A stretch of DNA of 64,000 bases from Clavulina sp. PMI_390 (lineage: Eukaryota > Basidiomycota > Agaricomycetes > Cantharellales > Hydnaceae). Every line of letters begins with the position of its first letter. Positions within the stretch are counted from its first letter, which is position 1. The stretch is taken from assembly GCA_015039315.1 (NCBI GenBank), contig WIDE01000045.1, positions 100,871 to 164,870 on the forward strand, read 5' to 3'. This document shows positions 54,883 through 64,000 of this stretch, in pieces. Both the position numbers and the translations under genes were made by a program. Under the pieces are notes generated by a model. The model did no database searches and was not told the DNA's origin. It saw only the letters and a list, made by a program, of their open reading frames with translations.

Positions 54883-57800
54883 TCAAGATTGAGAACATGA
54901 GGGGGATTGGGGAGGTCTTGGTGTATAGGTAGTGATGACTTGGATTTCATCAGTGATAATTGCATCGAAACGATCGCGAAGCATCGCACGGGCTGTTTTT
55001 GCACGATTGGAGACGAATGAGGTCTTCCCTGGATAGCAACAGCTACTGCAATCTTGTGACGCATAGCACATCTCGAATATAGCATCCGATGTAACGAATT
55101 CCAGAAAGGGATTCAGACTGGCAGTGCGATTGATATACTCGGTGTGCCAAGGTAGGCGCTTCGGTTGCACAGGAGCTTCGTACCACTGCGTCACCTCGAC
55201 TGGCGCGTGAAGTGCTGTCGAGGTGTTTGGTGAACTAATATTGCTGGCGATCGGATGGTTCGAGCTGCCAGCGTATCTAAGCTTCAGGAGAGCAGAGGCC
55301 TAATTGTTTGATGGTTTAGAAGCTTCCCTTACAACCGGATGACACACGATTGGGCGTACCTCTTGATTAAACCTGCTGGGGGGGAATGGAGGCAAGACAA
55401 CGTCTGGTGGGTCTATATCGCCATAGCATGATGCACATTTCATGTCAACTCTCAACATTGCATTACGAGCCGCCTCGATTGCTCGCTCCTTCGAAATATT
55501 CAACTGCATTATCTGGTACGCATCAAGGAGGTGTAATTCCTCTGGTAAATTATCGGACAGCACCAGATCACTCCTGAAATAACGCTCGATGGCAGAGCGC
55601 TGTGCATCGGGGTACCTAAACACAGTCGCAAGGGCCCAAGAACGAAGAGGCTGAGGCTCTAGCTCGATAAGGTCACTCAACATCTCGCGAACCCAGAAAG
55701 ATGAAATTTGGAGCTCCCGAGTGAGAAATAGCATCTCAGTAAGTTCTGAGGAAGAGGTGATGGGAGGGCGTTGATCGATAGGGTAGAGAAGGTCAAGAAG
55801 GGTGCGCAGGGTATGACCAGTGCAGTTCAAAGGGATAGGGTCTGGAGCAGTTTGCTTGTGGAGTGCTTCAGGGCCGCGGAACAGAGCCGAGGCACCTCTA
55901 AGGACAAGGGAATGAGCGGTGATAATCTTCTGATCTGCCGTACTAAAGCAAATATCGCCATCGAATGTCCCCAACTCGACATCTAGTTGAGATGAACAAT
56001 CCGGAAGGGGCAAAGATGTCTCAGGCACAGAAGGTCGAAGGGGGAATGCCTTTGTCACGGGTGTTGCAGGAGCCAGGCCAATCAGAGCCGTATCAACCAA
56101 CATTCCGCTATCCAACTTGGGCACCGATTCCCCCAAGCTCAAGGGAACTTCTCCATCCTGTGGAGCTGCTGACATAACGGCTGCTGTATGAGCCAGATCA
56201 AGTACATCCCTTGTTTCAAGGAGGTCGGAAGTTTTATTCTTCAGCAAAGTAGCCGATCCTTGAAGAGGTTCTGAATTATCTCCACTCATATGCGCGGTTA
56301 CTCCTGTACCCCCGCCAGAAAAACAGGTGTTGCCGTTAGTCTCAGTGGTATCGAGCGGATGAGCGTCGACGACTGTAGAAGCTAGCTGGAGCTTTTGGAT
56401 GAGTTCATCATCAGCATCAAGAGCAGCGCGAGCTCTGCGAGCTTCGGCCTTCTGCTTTGCACCTTTGATCTTCTTCGCTGTGGCCTCCAATTTTTTGCGC
56501 TCTTCCGCAGAGAGGGGCGTAGGAAGAGACCCTGTGATGGGGGCAGCAGCTGAGCTTGATGCTTTGCCCATAGGAAACGTGGGAGAATCAGGTGCAAGCG
56601 CAGTAGACGAGAGGTGATCATCATCAGCAGAGGAAATTGATATGTCACAAGAAGCGAGCTGAGCGGGCCTGGAGGCAGGCGAAGCAGCGTCTCTACACTC
56701 AACTACGGGAGGTAGAGTAGCGGGAGATGAGATGGGCCTCTCGTTTGAGATTTGAGTGAAAGGGATATGATTAGGGTCATTAGTCAGCAACGGGGTCCCT
56801 GTTTCCATTGATAGAAAAGGACCTTGGTCTCCAACTTGGACATGTAGCATGGGGGAGACGGAAGCCGCTTGTGAGGAAGTATTTTGCTCATGCTCTTCCG
56901 TTGCTGCGGCTACTGACTGGGGGATATCCTTCGCCGAACTTAACATGTTGGCAGCCAGAAGAGCTGCGTGTTGACGCCTCAATTCATCATCAGCGGCAAG
57001 TGCGTCGCGAGCAGCCCTGCTTCGCTTTGGTATTCCCCTCGCACTGACAATCGTCTGCAGCCTCTTTCTCTTTTCCTCGGACAGAAGCTTCGAAGCAACT
57101 CCCTCGGCAGCAACCGTGTCATTAGGGGATGGGGAGGATATTATAGCTGGAGCGGCTTCGGTTACAGGTTGAGTACACTTCCCATCAATCGCTTGTGTCT
57201 CGACTTGAGCGCCGATCTGTGAAACATCAGGAGAGAGCCCTGCTACGTCCCCAGGTATGTCTTTCCTTCTCTCTGATGTCTCGGCAGAGGCGGTGAAGGT
57301 CCCCGGGTCACTTGCATGGGGAGTCTGAGTGGAAGACCCGACCCTCTTGAACATCATTTCGACACCATTCGCGCGAGCAGCCGCGGCAATGGCTTCGGAA
57401 ACATCACGAATCAACTGCTCATAGTGAGTCGTCGAAGCCGTTTCCACCGAAGGAGCATGCGAAAGCGAGAGTGTGTGATGATCCGTATCTTCGATGATAT
57501 GATCTGAAAGCTCGCCGATAGCCAGAAACTCAAAGTCAGAGCCAGTGTTTGAACGCGGGGTATCAGTGCCTCGCCCGGAAGAATGCCTCATGCCATGATC
57601 GGTCCTCGGTTTGTCGGCACTGTGCTCTACAATGAAGGTATTTGCTGTGGCTTCTGCCTCAAGAGGGGTAGGCGATGATATGGTAGCATCCACTGCGCGA
57701 GATTGAGCGAGGGAGATATTTTCAGGAGTCGCACGAGCATACTACCCCCGGTGCAATGGACATACTGTGTTTGGATATAAGGTCCTCAGCGATGGCTGCC

Positions 57801-57933
57801 GCTATGTGTGGACTGAGATTCCAATCAAATTTGTCGGCACTGATGCAAAGCGGAAGAGATCTAGTCAGCAGTGATAGATAAAGACGCAAGGTGCGAGTGA
57901 CAGCACTGACCCAGAAGAACTACGTTCACTCAT
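54883..57933 (-). CDS. BTB-domain protein G (array member 7, WYEAP class, two helical motifs)
   Basis: Four exons, about 956 residues. The ATG at 57933 gives MSERSSSG. Introns then join LPLCISADKFDWNLSPHIAA and, at a CAG near 57690, MDATISSPTPLEAEATAN. A disordered region of about 500 residues holds two copies of the helical motif: LLSEEKRKRLQTIVSARG with RAARDALAADDELRRQHAAL, and PLSAEERKKLEATAKKIKG with RARAALDADDELIQK. The BTB core is LGTFDGDICFSTADQKIITA, HSLVLRGASALFRGPEAL, LRTLLDLLYPIDQRPPITSS. The BACK-like part has PLRSWALATVFRYPDAQRSA and EELHLLDAYQIMQLNISKER. CxxC is in MKCASCYGD. The last exon carries TQWYEAPVQPKRLPWHTEYI, TASLNPFLEFVTSDAIFEMC and RAKTARAMLRDRFDAIITDE. The CGH signature is reduced to CSSCCYPG. 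Intact. Confidence 0.88.
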
Positions 57934-58050
57934 GTGTGGGGGGTTTCGTCAACGAGTTAAAGAGGGCAAGTCCAAGCGAAAACTGGGAGGCGTCACCTCA
58001 AAAAAAGTTATTCATAAACAATGAGGTAGTGGGTGGGTGAGAATGACAGG

Positions 58051-58056
58051 CGCGCG
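58051..58056. promoter_or_regulatory. CGCGCG element upstream of BTB-G
   Basis: The context is AGGCGCGCGGTAGAATC, 118 bp upstream of the BTB-G ATG. Its flank is closest to the BTB-H element. Confidence 0.55.
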
Positions 58057-58235
58057 GTAGAATCTTCCAAGGCGTTCTAAATTCATTCATTGGCCGAGGT
58101 TCATACAAAGGCTCTCATGGAGAGCAGTTCCATGACCGCCGAGTTGTGCGAAACCTCTACGAGGCCTCTTATTGGATTACAAGTCATTTCAGTGGTTCGG
58201 AATTGTCGCGTTCATAATCCTTGGGGCCGGACACG

Positions 58236-58389
58236 CAGCTATCCTTCTGCAAGCATGTGGATGGCATTGTTGGTGAGTGAAGGGTCACCCAGTCTGTGGA
58301 TGGGGGCTGTGACTCCGGTCTGTTCCCACGCTGCCTTGTTGGATTGAAGGTAAACGCAGACCTTGAACTGGAATGAGGCTTCAGCAATC
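58236..58389 (-). other. Orphan exon-like open frame
   Basis: After a CAATACAG acceptor at about 58390, a 49-codon frame reads IAEASFQFKVCVYLQSNKAA, WEQTGVTAPIHRLGDPSLTN, NAIHMLAEG-stop. Its composition looks protein-like and a 43-nt intron could link it to an open stretch upstream (ending TIISLQ). I cannot place it in a family and see no ATG-led gene. It may be a fragment of a lost gene between BTB-G and BTB-H. Confidence 0.3.
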
Positions 58390-59018
58390 TGTATTGATTC
58401 AAAAAGGAATGGAAATCAATTAAGCCGGAACCTGCAAGCTAATAATCGTCAGCATAACTACTACAATATCCCAACTGTGCTGGCATCTGCGAGTCGGCGA
58501 GTCGCACAGGGGTGAGCACATTGCACAGGGACCTCAGAGAGCTATCTTGATCATCCCTAGTGCGCATTCCCGTAGAGCGCTATACTTCCTTACAAATACC
58601 TTCACTGTATACTCCCTCACATCATGTAAAGGGCACGGCCACATATTAGGTGTCGCTTATGAGCAACACTATTCCCTCCTGGGCAGCTAATGAGAGCGAA
58701 TAATCAAATAGGGTAATTGAACCTAGCCTATATTAAACATGTGATCGTCAAAAATCACCGCCAGAGGGGTGCATTGCGTGTGTTACCCTAGGTCTTGTAT
58801 GCATCGCTTGACACGCAATTTCGGAGCTCTGGGTCTTCAAAGAGGCCTCTAATCTGATTTCCTGATCAGAAACAGCGGCCAGCGGTGAAGGCGTGTCTCA
58901 TGCGCAGCCTTGAGTGCAGGGCAATCCTAATCAGGAATCCAAGATGCGATTCCTGTGAGGTGGATATATATACTGTCAATCATGGAAGCTCGAGAAGCAA
59001 GCAGTCGAAGGTGATAGA

Positions 59019-59024
59019 CGCGCG
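59019..59024. promoter_or_regulatory. Orphan CGCGCG element
   Basis: The sequence GTGATAGACGCGCGACTACT resembles the BTB-D element (GATAGACGCGCGACTAAT) but has no gene start within 300 bp downstream on the minus strand. Confidence 0.35.
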
Positions 59025-59392
59025 ACTACTATCGTTACGCTTGAGGAAGAATGAATGGCGATTAATTGCTACTCGAATCGTCGGGTCTCTGCGTGGCCAG
59101 GTTGTAAGCATTTCCGAGCTCGTCAATTATCTTAGAAGCATCGCAAGAAGTTGGGAGGTCAGCTACTCAGAAACATGTGCCTCCATATAGTCCACACCGC
59201 AAACGAGCAGCTAAGCAACAAGACTAGCATATGTTCAATTAGTTAGGCAAAATGATCGGCTGTACATCGCTAGGAGAACTCAATAATAGCCAGTGTTGGG
59301 CCCAAACTACAAGACAATAATTCGATGTAGAGTATCCAGTGACAAAATATATCAGTCAATGAAGTGGTCATGAGCGTTTCCAGACGAGAGTT

Positions 59393-62300
59393 TTAGGACA
59401 GCGACAAAAAACGACGGTATGAAGTAGAACGAGGCGAGCTACGCGCAAAATCGTGGAGAACCTGGAGTTCATGGGATACAATCGCATCGAGACGATCACG
59501 AAGCATAGAGCGACCCGCTTTTGCACGATCCGTGGAGAATGAACCGGACCCTGGATGATGATGCGGCTGTCCACAAGAATGCAAGGCATAGCAGACCTCG
59601 AATAAAGTGTCCGAGACCGTGGAATCGAGGAAAGGGTTCATGTCGGTGGTGCGAGTGATATACTCGACGTGCCACGCCGGGTGCCCAACCCCCACAGGAG
59701 CTTCGTACCACGGGACCTGAGGGTCTTCGGAAGCTAGCGAAGCACTTGAGGAGGGCTTACCAGCGGGCGCTGATGTCTTCTTCACAGTCTTTGCATCGAT
59801 AGAGAGAGAAGAGGCCAGATCCAGCGAAAAGATCATGGGTCATAGTGGATGAAAGTGTAAAACATGATGAAACACACCTTTGAAGTAAATTTTTGCTGCG
59901 GCGTGGTATACGGCTCGGTACTACCAGCGGTAGACAAGTTAATGTCACCATGACAAGACACGCACTTCAAGTCAACTCGTAGTATGGCATCCCGAGCCGC
60001 TTTGATTGCCCTCTTCCTCGATTCACTAAGCTGCATCATTTGCCACGCATCGACGAGACATAGCTCATCAGGTAGCTCGTCCAAAACTGCCGGGTCGCTT
60101 TGAAAATATCGCTTGGTTGCAGCACGTTGTGCATCAGGGTAATCAAACGCAGTCGCCAATGCCCATGAACAAAGCGGGTGAGACTCCAGCCCGATGCGGC
60201 TATTCAATGTCTCACGAACACTATAACACGAGATCTCAAGGTCGTTGACAAGGAGGAGAATTTCAGTGAGCTCCGATACAGAGGCAATGTCAGGACGCTG
60301 ATCGGTCGGGTAGAGAAGGTCAAGGAGAGCGTGCAGCGCACGACTATTGCAACGTAGTTGAATTGGAGCCGAGTCGCTGCGTAGATGGATGGGTTGGGGA
60401 CCTCCGAAGAGGGGTGAAGCTCTTTCGAAAATGATAGAATCAGCGACAATATCTTTCAGGTCTGTCGTGCGGAAGTGGACTTTGCCGCTGAACTCGTTAG
60501 CGACAAATTTTGCTCCCATGGCAATATCTTTTAATGATGAAGCACCCAGACTAGATACCGCTTGCTGAGACGTAGCAAGTCCAGAAGGAGGAAGGGTTAC
60601 CATTGCTGTGTCGAAAGTCTGATCAATAGAAGCGACGTCATCCGGACGACTGCTTGTTGGCTTAGAATCGGATGTTTTCTTGTCGTTCGGAGCTTTATTA
60701 TGCGCTGTGGATACAGGCGTCATGACCTTGGAGCCCAAAATATGTTGGTCACCCTTGGCATTAGGAGAATCATGAGGTTCGTCTCTGTGCGTGGCCTCAG
60801 AGTTGATGGGTTCAGTGGGAGAGGGGTGAGTTGATTTCTTTTTCCTTGGGGCAGCGTTCCGGCCCGAGTCTCCTGTCAATGTAGATCCATGGACATCTGT
60901 GCTGCTGTATTCAGACTGGGCACCGATAGATGCTGAGGCCTGCCCAGGCTTTTGGCTTTGTGTATCGCCAGGATCAGGGGCTGCGCGAGCATCACGGCCC
61001 CTGGATTTCTGCGCCGCATTCCCTTTCCCCTTTGTCGCAGCTTTGAAGGAGTTGCGCCCCTGTGTGGGAAGGGGCCGAGGATCAAGCTCTTCCGTAGTAG
61101 TATTGTTTCTGGAGCCTGATGTATTTTGCGTCCCCCCAGCGCCTCCCTCCCTAGCCATACTCGTGTTTTCCAGGTCGGGTAAAGTAACAGGAGGCGTGGC
61201 GACGGCTGCAGTCGACGTCCGCGTCGTCAAAGTTGGCTTACTCGGCCCTGTGGGGGGGACATCGGCGTCGTGTTGGTGTCCTCTCTTGCTAGCTTGGGTA
61301 GCAGAAGTGACGGTATCCGGCTGGTTAGCAGGATCATCAAAGGTGATGAGCGCAATATTGGCAGATTGCTTCGAGCCGTTGGTATCACTGATTGGGAGAG
61401 GTGCTGCAATAGCGGGAGCAGCGCCCTCGTCACTCACGTTAGCCTTAGCGGCGGCAGAAAGAGACTCCTGGGAACGGGTCGGAGAAGTAACAGTGAGAGG
61501 CGAGATGAGTTTTGAAGTGGCAACCTGGGTGGAAGGTGTAGATTGAGTGTTAGAATCGGGATCACGAGCGTGGGTCGTTGTTTTTGGCGGGGCGGCCTGA
61601 ATTGTGGGGTCGGCGGGAGCTGGAGGGGTGGGGGTTGCGCTGTGGAGGTGGCTAATTTGCTCATCCTTCACGGCGGTTCCCATCTCCGAGTTGCCATTCT
61701 CTGTTGCCAGAGACCCTATTTGAGCAGCCAGAAGAGCTGTATGCTCCAGTCTCAGCGCATCATCGGCATCAAGCATCGTTTGAGCGGTTTCCTTCTGACG
61801 CTCGGAAGACTTCCAGGAAAAAATGCACTTGAAGTACTGTTCCCTGACCTCATTCGTGAGGAACTTGGAAGTTAGCTCGTCAAGAGCAGCAGTAGAAGCC
61901 AATTTCGCTTTTTTCTCGCTCTCGGCACCCATAGAAGCTGCCGTTCGTGACAATTTGCTCGAGCTGCGAGACCCCATCGTTGGGATCTGCTGGTCAGGAT
62001 TAGTGGAAGGCCTGGACCGAAGCTCAGCGGATGGCGTAGACTGATTGGCAGTGGGCGAGATACCAAGGAATGGGGGCTTAGTGGAAGTAGCGTGGTCCAC
62101 AACTTCAGGTTTGGAGGATTGAGTATGACTCTGAGACGTATCAATAGGGGGCGAGATTAGAATATTGGTCAATTCCAGAGCAGGAGGGGCAGAGCTAGTG
62201 CTAGTAGTAGCAGTAGGGGTCTCTGTTGCTGCCTTGGGTGACGAAGTCTGGTGTTTAGGGTTGGTGGAAGTCAAAGGAGCCGATGGAGCTGCACGAAGTG

Positions 62301-63633
62301 AATCGTTTTGTTCATCATTCCGCACACCTTCCGTGTTCTGAGGATCGACCTGTGCGGACACTGGAGGTTTCTCTTGGGCCGCCAAAAGAGACGCATGGTT
62401 TCGCCTCAGTTTCTTGTCAGCAAGAATAGCGTCCTGAGCCTTTTTCCTCTCATTTGCGTTGCCTCCTTTTGTTGAGAGCAACTCCTGTAGGGACTCCCTC
62501 TGTTCCTCGGTGAGTAGTTGGGAAGCAAGCTGATCGATATCAGAAGTCGATGTATCTTCCGACTCCCTCATGCTTCTGGCAGAGGAAGGAGACACAATCC
62601 CATCCTTCTTGCTTGAAGAGGCAGCCTGCGTTTCCGGTCTTTGCACGATATGCTTGTGTGTGGTTTTGGTATCTGTGCCTGCGGTGAGGCCGTCCTTATT
62701 GGTCTCTCCCGTAGCCCTGGCGCTGCCGGCACCTGTAGCTCCAGTTACAGAGGCGTTTTGAGCTGTAGTCTTACTGCTTGACGAAGCAGGAACCGGCGTC
62801 GCTGGAGCCGCTGTGACACCCGCTTTTGTGGTCATCGGATCACTGCCAGCTACGTTGGCGTCCTTCTTGGTCTTAGCCACTACCGCTGGGCCACGTGAAG
62901 TTTCAAGGCCAGTAGTATCGCTCACGCCTCCGACTGGCTTGCGCTCAACTGCGGACTTAGCGGCAGCATCGCGAGAGGTCTTCAGCGCCTCCCTTTCTAT
63001 GGCAGCGCTTTTCATCCGATCGAAGACTAAAGCAATCTCTGTCTTAAGATCGGGAAGGGAATTTGCTCTCCTGAGCGCTATCCCACGAGCGGCGATGGCC
63101 TGAGGGACCCGATGGATGAGCTGTACTTGATGAACAGGAGAGTACGCTCCATCTTTTGAGGGTGCAGTCCAATAGGCAAAATCATTGTGGATATCTTCGT
63201 TTCCGGCTGGAGGAAAGGGGTCGTAGTCATAGACATCAAAGTAAATGAGGGATGTATTAGAATTTTCTCCTAGAATGGGTCTAGTAGAGCTATTGGGAGG
63301 TAGTTCATTGTGTTTGTGATCTGCGCGTGTTGCCAAATCTGCGCGACTCGTGCTAGCTTGGAGGAACGCAGAAGGCGGCGTGGCTCCATTTGGCGCACGA
63401 GATGGACCAGCAGCAGCATGGATTTGAGAGAATAAGAGAGAGGGACTCCTAGCAGTAATAGGGGTATTATGAGGGGGTCGAGCATCATTGGAGCTATCCG
63501 CAGTCGTAGATGGTCCGGAATCCTGCTTGGTTTTGCTGGCACCAGGACAGGGGGGAACGTTTTATTCGGCGACGCCAGAACGAAGAGAGAGGGCTAACAG
63601 AATTACTTACTGATCTTTCTTTCCGTTTCCCAT
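59393..63633 (-). CDS. BTB-domain protein H (array member 8, WYEAP class, largest)
   Basis: Three exons, about 1,355 residues. The ATG at 63633 encodes MGNGKKDH, and an intron ending GTGCCAG near 63528 opens KTKQDSGPSTTADSS. A very long Ala/Ser/Thr/Lys-rich disordered region follows. It contains an aromatic patch (TSLIYFDVYDYDPFPPAGNE) and two helical motif copies: LLTEEQRESLQELLSTKGG with AQDAILADKKLRRNHASLLA, and FLTNEVREQYFKCIFSW with AQTMLDADDALRLEHTALLA. The BTB core is EFSGKVHFRTTDLKDIVADS, IIFERASPLFGGPQPIHL, LHALLDLLYPTDQRPDIASV. The BACK-like part has HPLCSWALATAFDYPDAQRA and ELCLVDAWQMMQLSESRKRA. CxxC is in LKCVSCHGD. The last exon, after the intron 59877-59789, has VPWYEAPVGVGHPAWHVEYI, TTDMNPFLDSTVSDTLFEVC and RAKAGRSMLRDRLDAIVSHE. 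Intact. The antisense open frames across it reflect codon bias. Confidence 0.88.
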
Positions 63634-64000
63634 TGATCGGTAATTTTGGCGACGAGTGGTGGGGGAGAATAGGAGGTTGAGCTAGAGCAAATTGTCGCCA
63701 GTAAACTTCATAATTAGAATCCAGCCTCGCCAAAACGCGCTGGGTATCGAGACAGAGATGGCTCGCGTGTGTGATTGACGCGCGGTAGAGTCCTTCGATG
63801 TGGACTTGAGTCAAGTGTTGCCATGAGGTCGATATCAAAGTTCGTATGGAGGGCTTTCGCGTGGAGTAGGCGCATTGATGGTGGGATGTAGAGCATGATT
63901 GCATCGTCTTTTGGCCCATTGAAACACAGTAATACCGCATATGCCGTGATTCTCTGCAAATGAACGAACGGGATTGTCGTTGGTCAGAGTCCAAAAACTG
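63634..64000. other. BTB-H promoter side, to window edge
   Basis: 367 bp with the CGCGCG element at 63779. No coding exon is supportable. Any further array members would lie outside the window. Confidence 0.45.
63779..63784. promoter_or_regulatory. CGCGCG element upstream of BTB-H
   Basis: The context is TGACGCGCGGTAGAGTCCTT, 146 bp upstream of the BTB-H ATG. Confidence 0.55.

Larger units (their letters stand above)
57934..59392. other. Widest gap inside the BTB array
   Basis: 1.46 kb between BTB-H and BTB-G. It contains the BTB-G promoter, the orphan exon-like frame at 58236-58389, and an extra CGCGCG element at 59019-59024 whose flanks match the BTB-D promoter. No intact gene lies here. 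It may be the footprint of a lost array member. Confidence 0.4.

Noticed and set aside
60899..61546. Long antisense open frame opposite BTB-H
   Set aside because: Its Val/Ser/Ala content mirrors the Ala/Ser/Thr-rich sense protein. No motif, no ATG context and no splice structure support it.
63494..63994. Minus-strand open frame of 166 codons at the right edge
   Set aside because: It overlaps BTB-H exon 1 and its promoter in another frame and has a composition unlike any conserved protein.
1..64000. CRISPR arrays, rRNA operons, bacterial operons or integrated virus genes
   Set aside because: No regularly spaced direct repeats, rRNA-like stretches, or capsid, polymerase or integrase motifs were seen. 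The intron-rich genes are fungal.

Overview
The window comes from a filamentous basidiomycete, most likely an Agaricomycete. Genes are close together and cut by many 45-70 nt GT-AG introns. Protein content is eukaryotic and fungal: cyclin B, HOP2, RhoGAP, PMC1-type Ca2+-ATPase, DUF3292. A Cantharellales/Rhizoctonia-like source is my guess from the BTB paralogues and is not proven. All gene models were spliced by eye; for OLA1, cyclin B, the SDR, HOP2, the cupin and BCKDHA the exon lengths add up in phase.

Region 1 (1-40.4 kb) is ordinary core genome. In order it holds: mitochondrial BCKDHA (minus, running off the left edge, with a 9-nt microexon); a Ser/Pro-rich PH-like protein; a tandem pair of secreted pepsin-like aspartic proteases; a small GPI/TM-anchored Ser/Thr-rich surface protein divergent from the OLA1 ATPase; cyclin B with a KEN box; a 1.5-kb gap with a pyrimidine-rich strand; a PMC1-type Ca2+ pump; a 2.9-kb gap with no gene I can support; a classical-fold SDR; a RhoGAP; an acyl-thioesterase-like protein that has lost its catalytic serine; a cupin; a DUF3292 membrane protein; and a RING/coiled-coil protein divergent from the meiotic recombination factor HOP2.

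Region 2 (40.8-63.7 kb) is the striking part: eight consecutive BTB-domain genes, all on the minus strand (called A to H here, left to right). Each has a BTB core, a BACK-like helical region, a CxxC or larger Cys-rich element, and a shared C-terminal module with NPF and CGH signatures. A, B, D and F carry a Cys-rich linker. C, E, G and H replace it with an intron and a WYEAP-type motif. B, F, G and H also carry one or two copies of a roughly 45-residue helical motif (L-S/T-x-E-E-R ... ALxADDxL) that I do not recognise. Every member has a CGCGCG element 109-202 bp upstream of its ATG. A 2.9-kb segment carrying the 5' end of A plus all of B is repeated as the 5' end of E plus all of F, and its breakpoint makes E a chimera that has since become a pseudogene. 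C carries a single frameshift in the BTB core. This looks like an actively duplicating, converting and decaying family, plausibly of CUL3-type ubiquitin-ligase adaptors (inference), and it is the best candidate here for an undescribed system.
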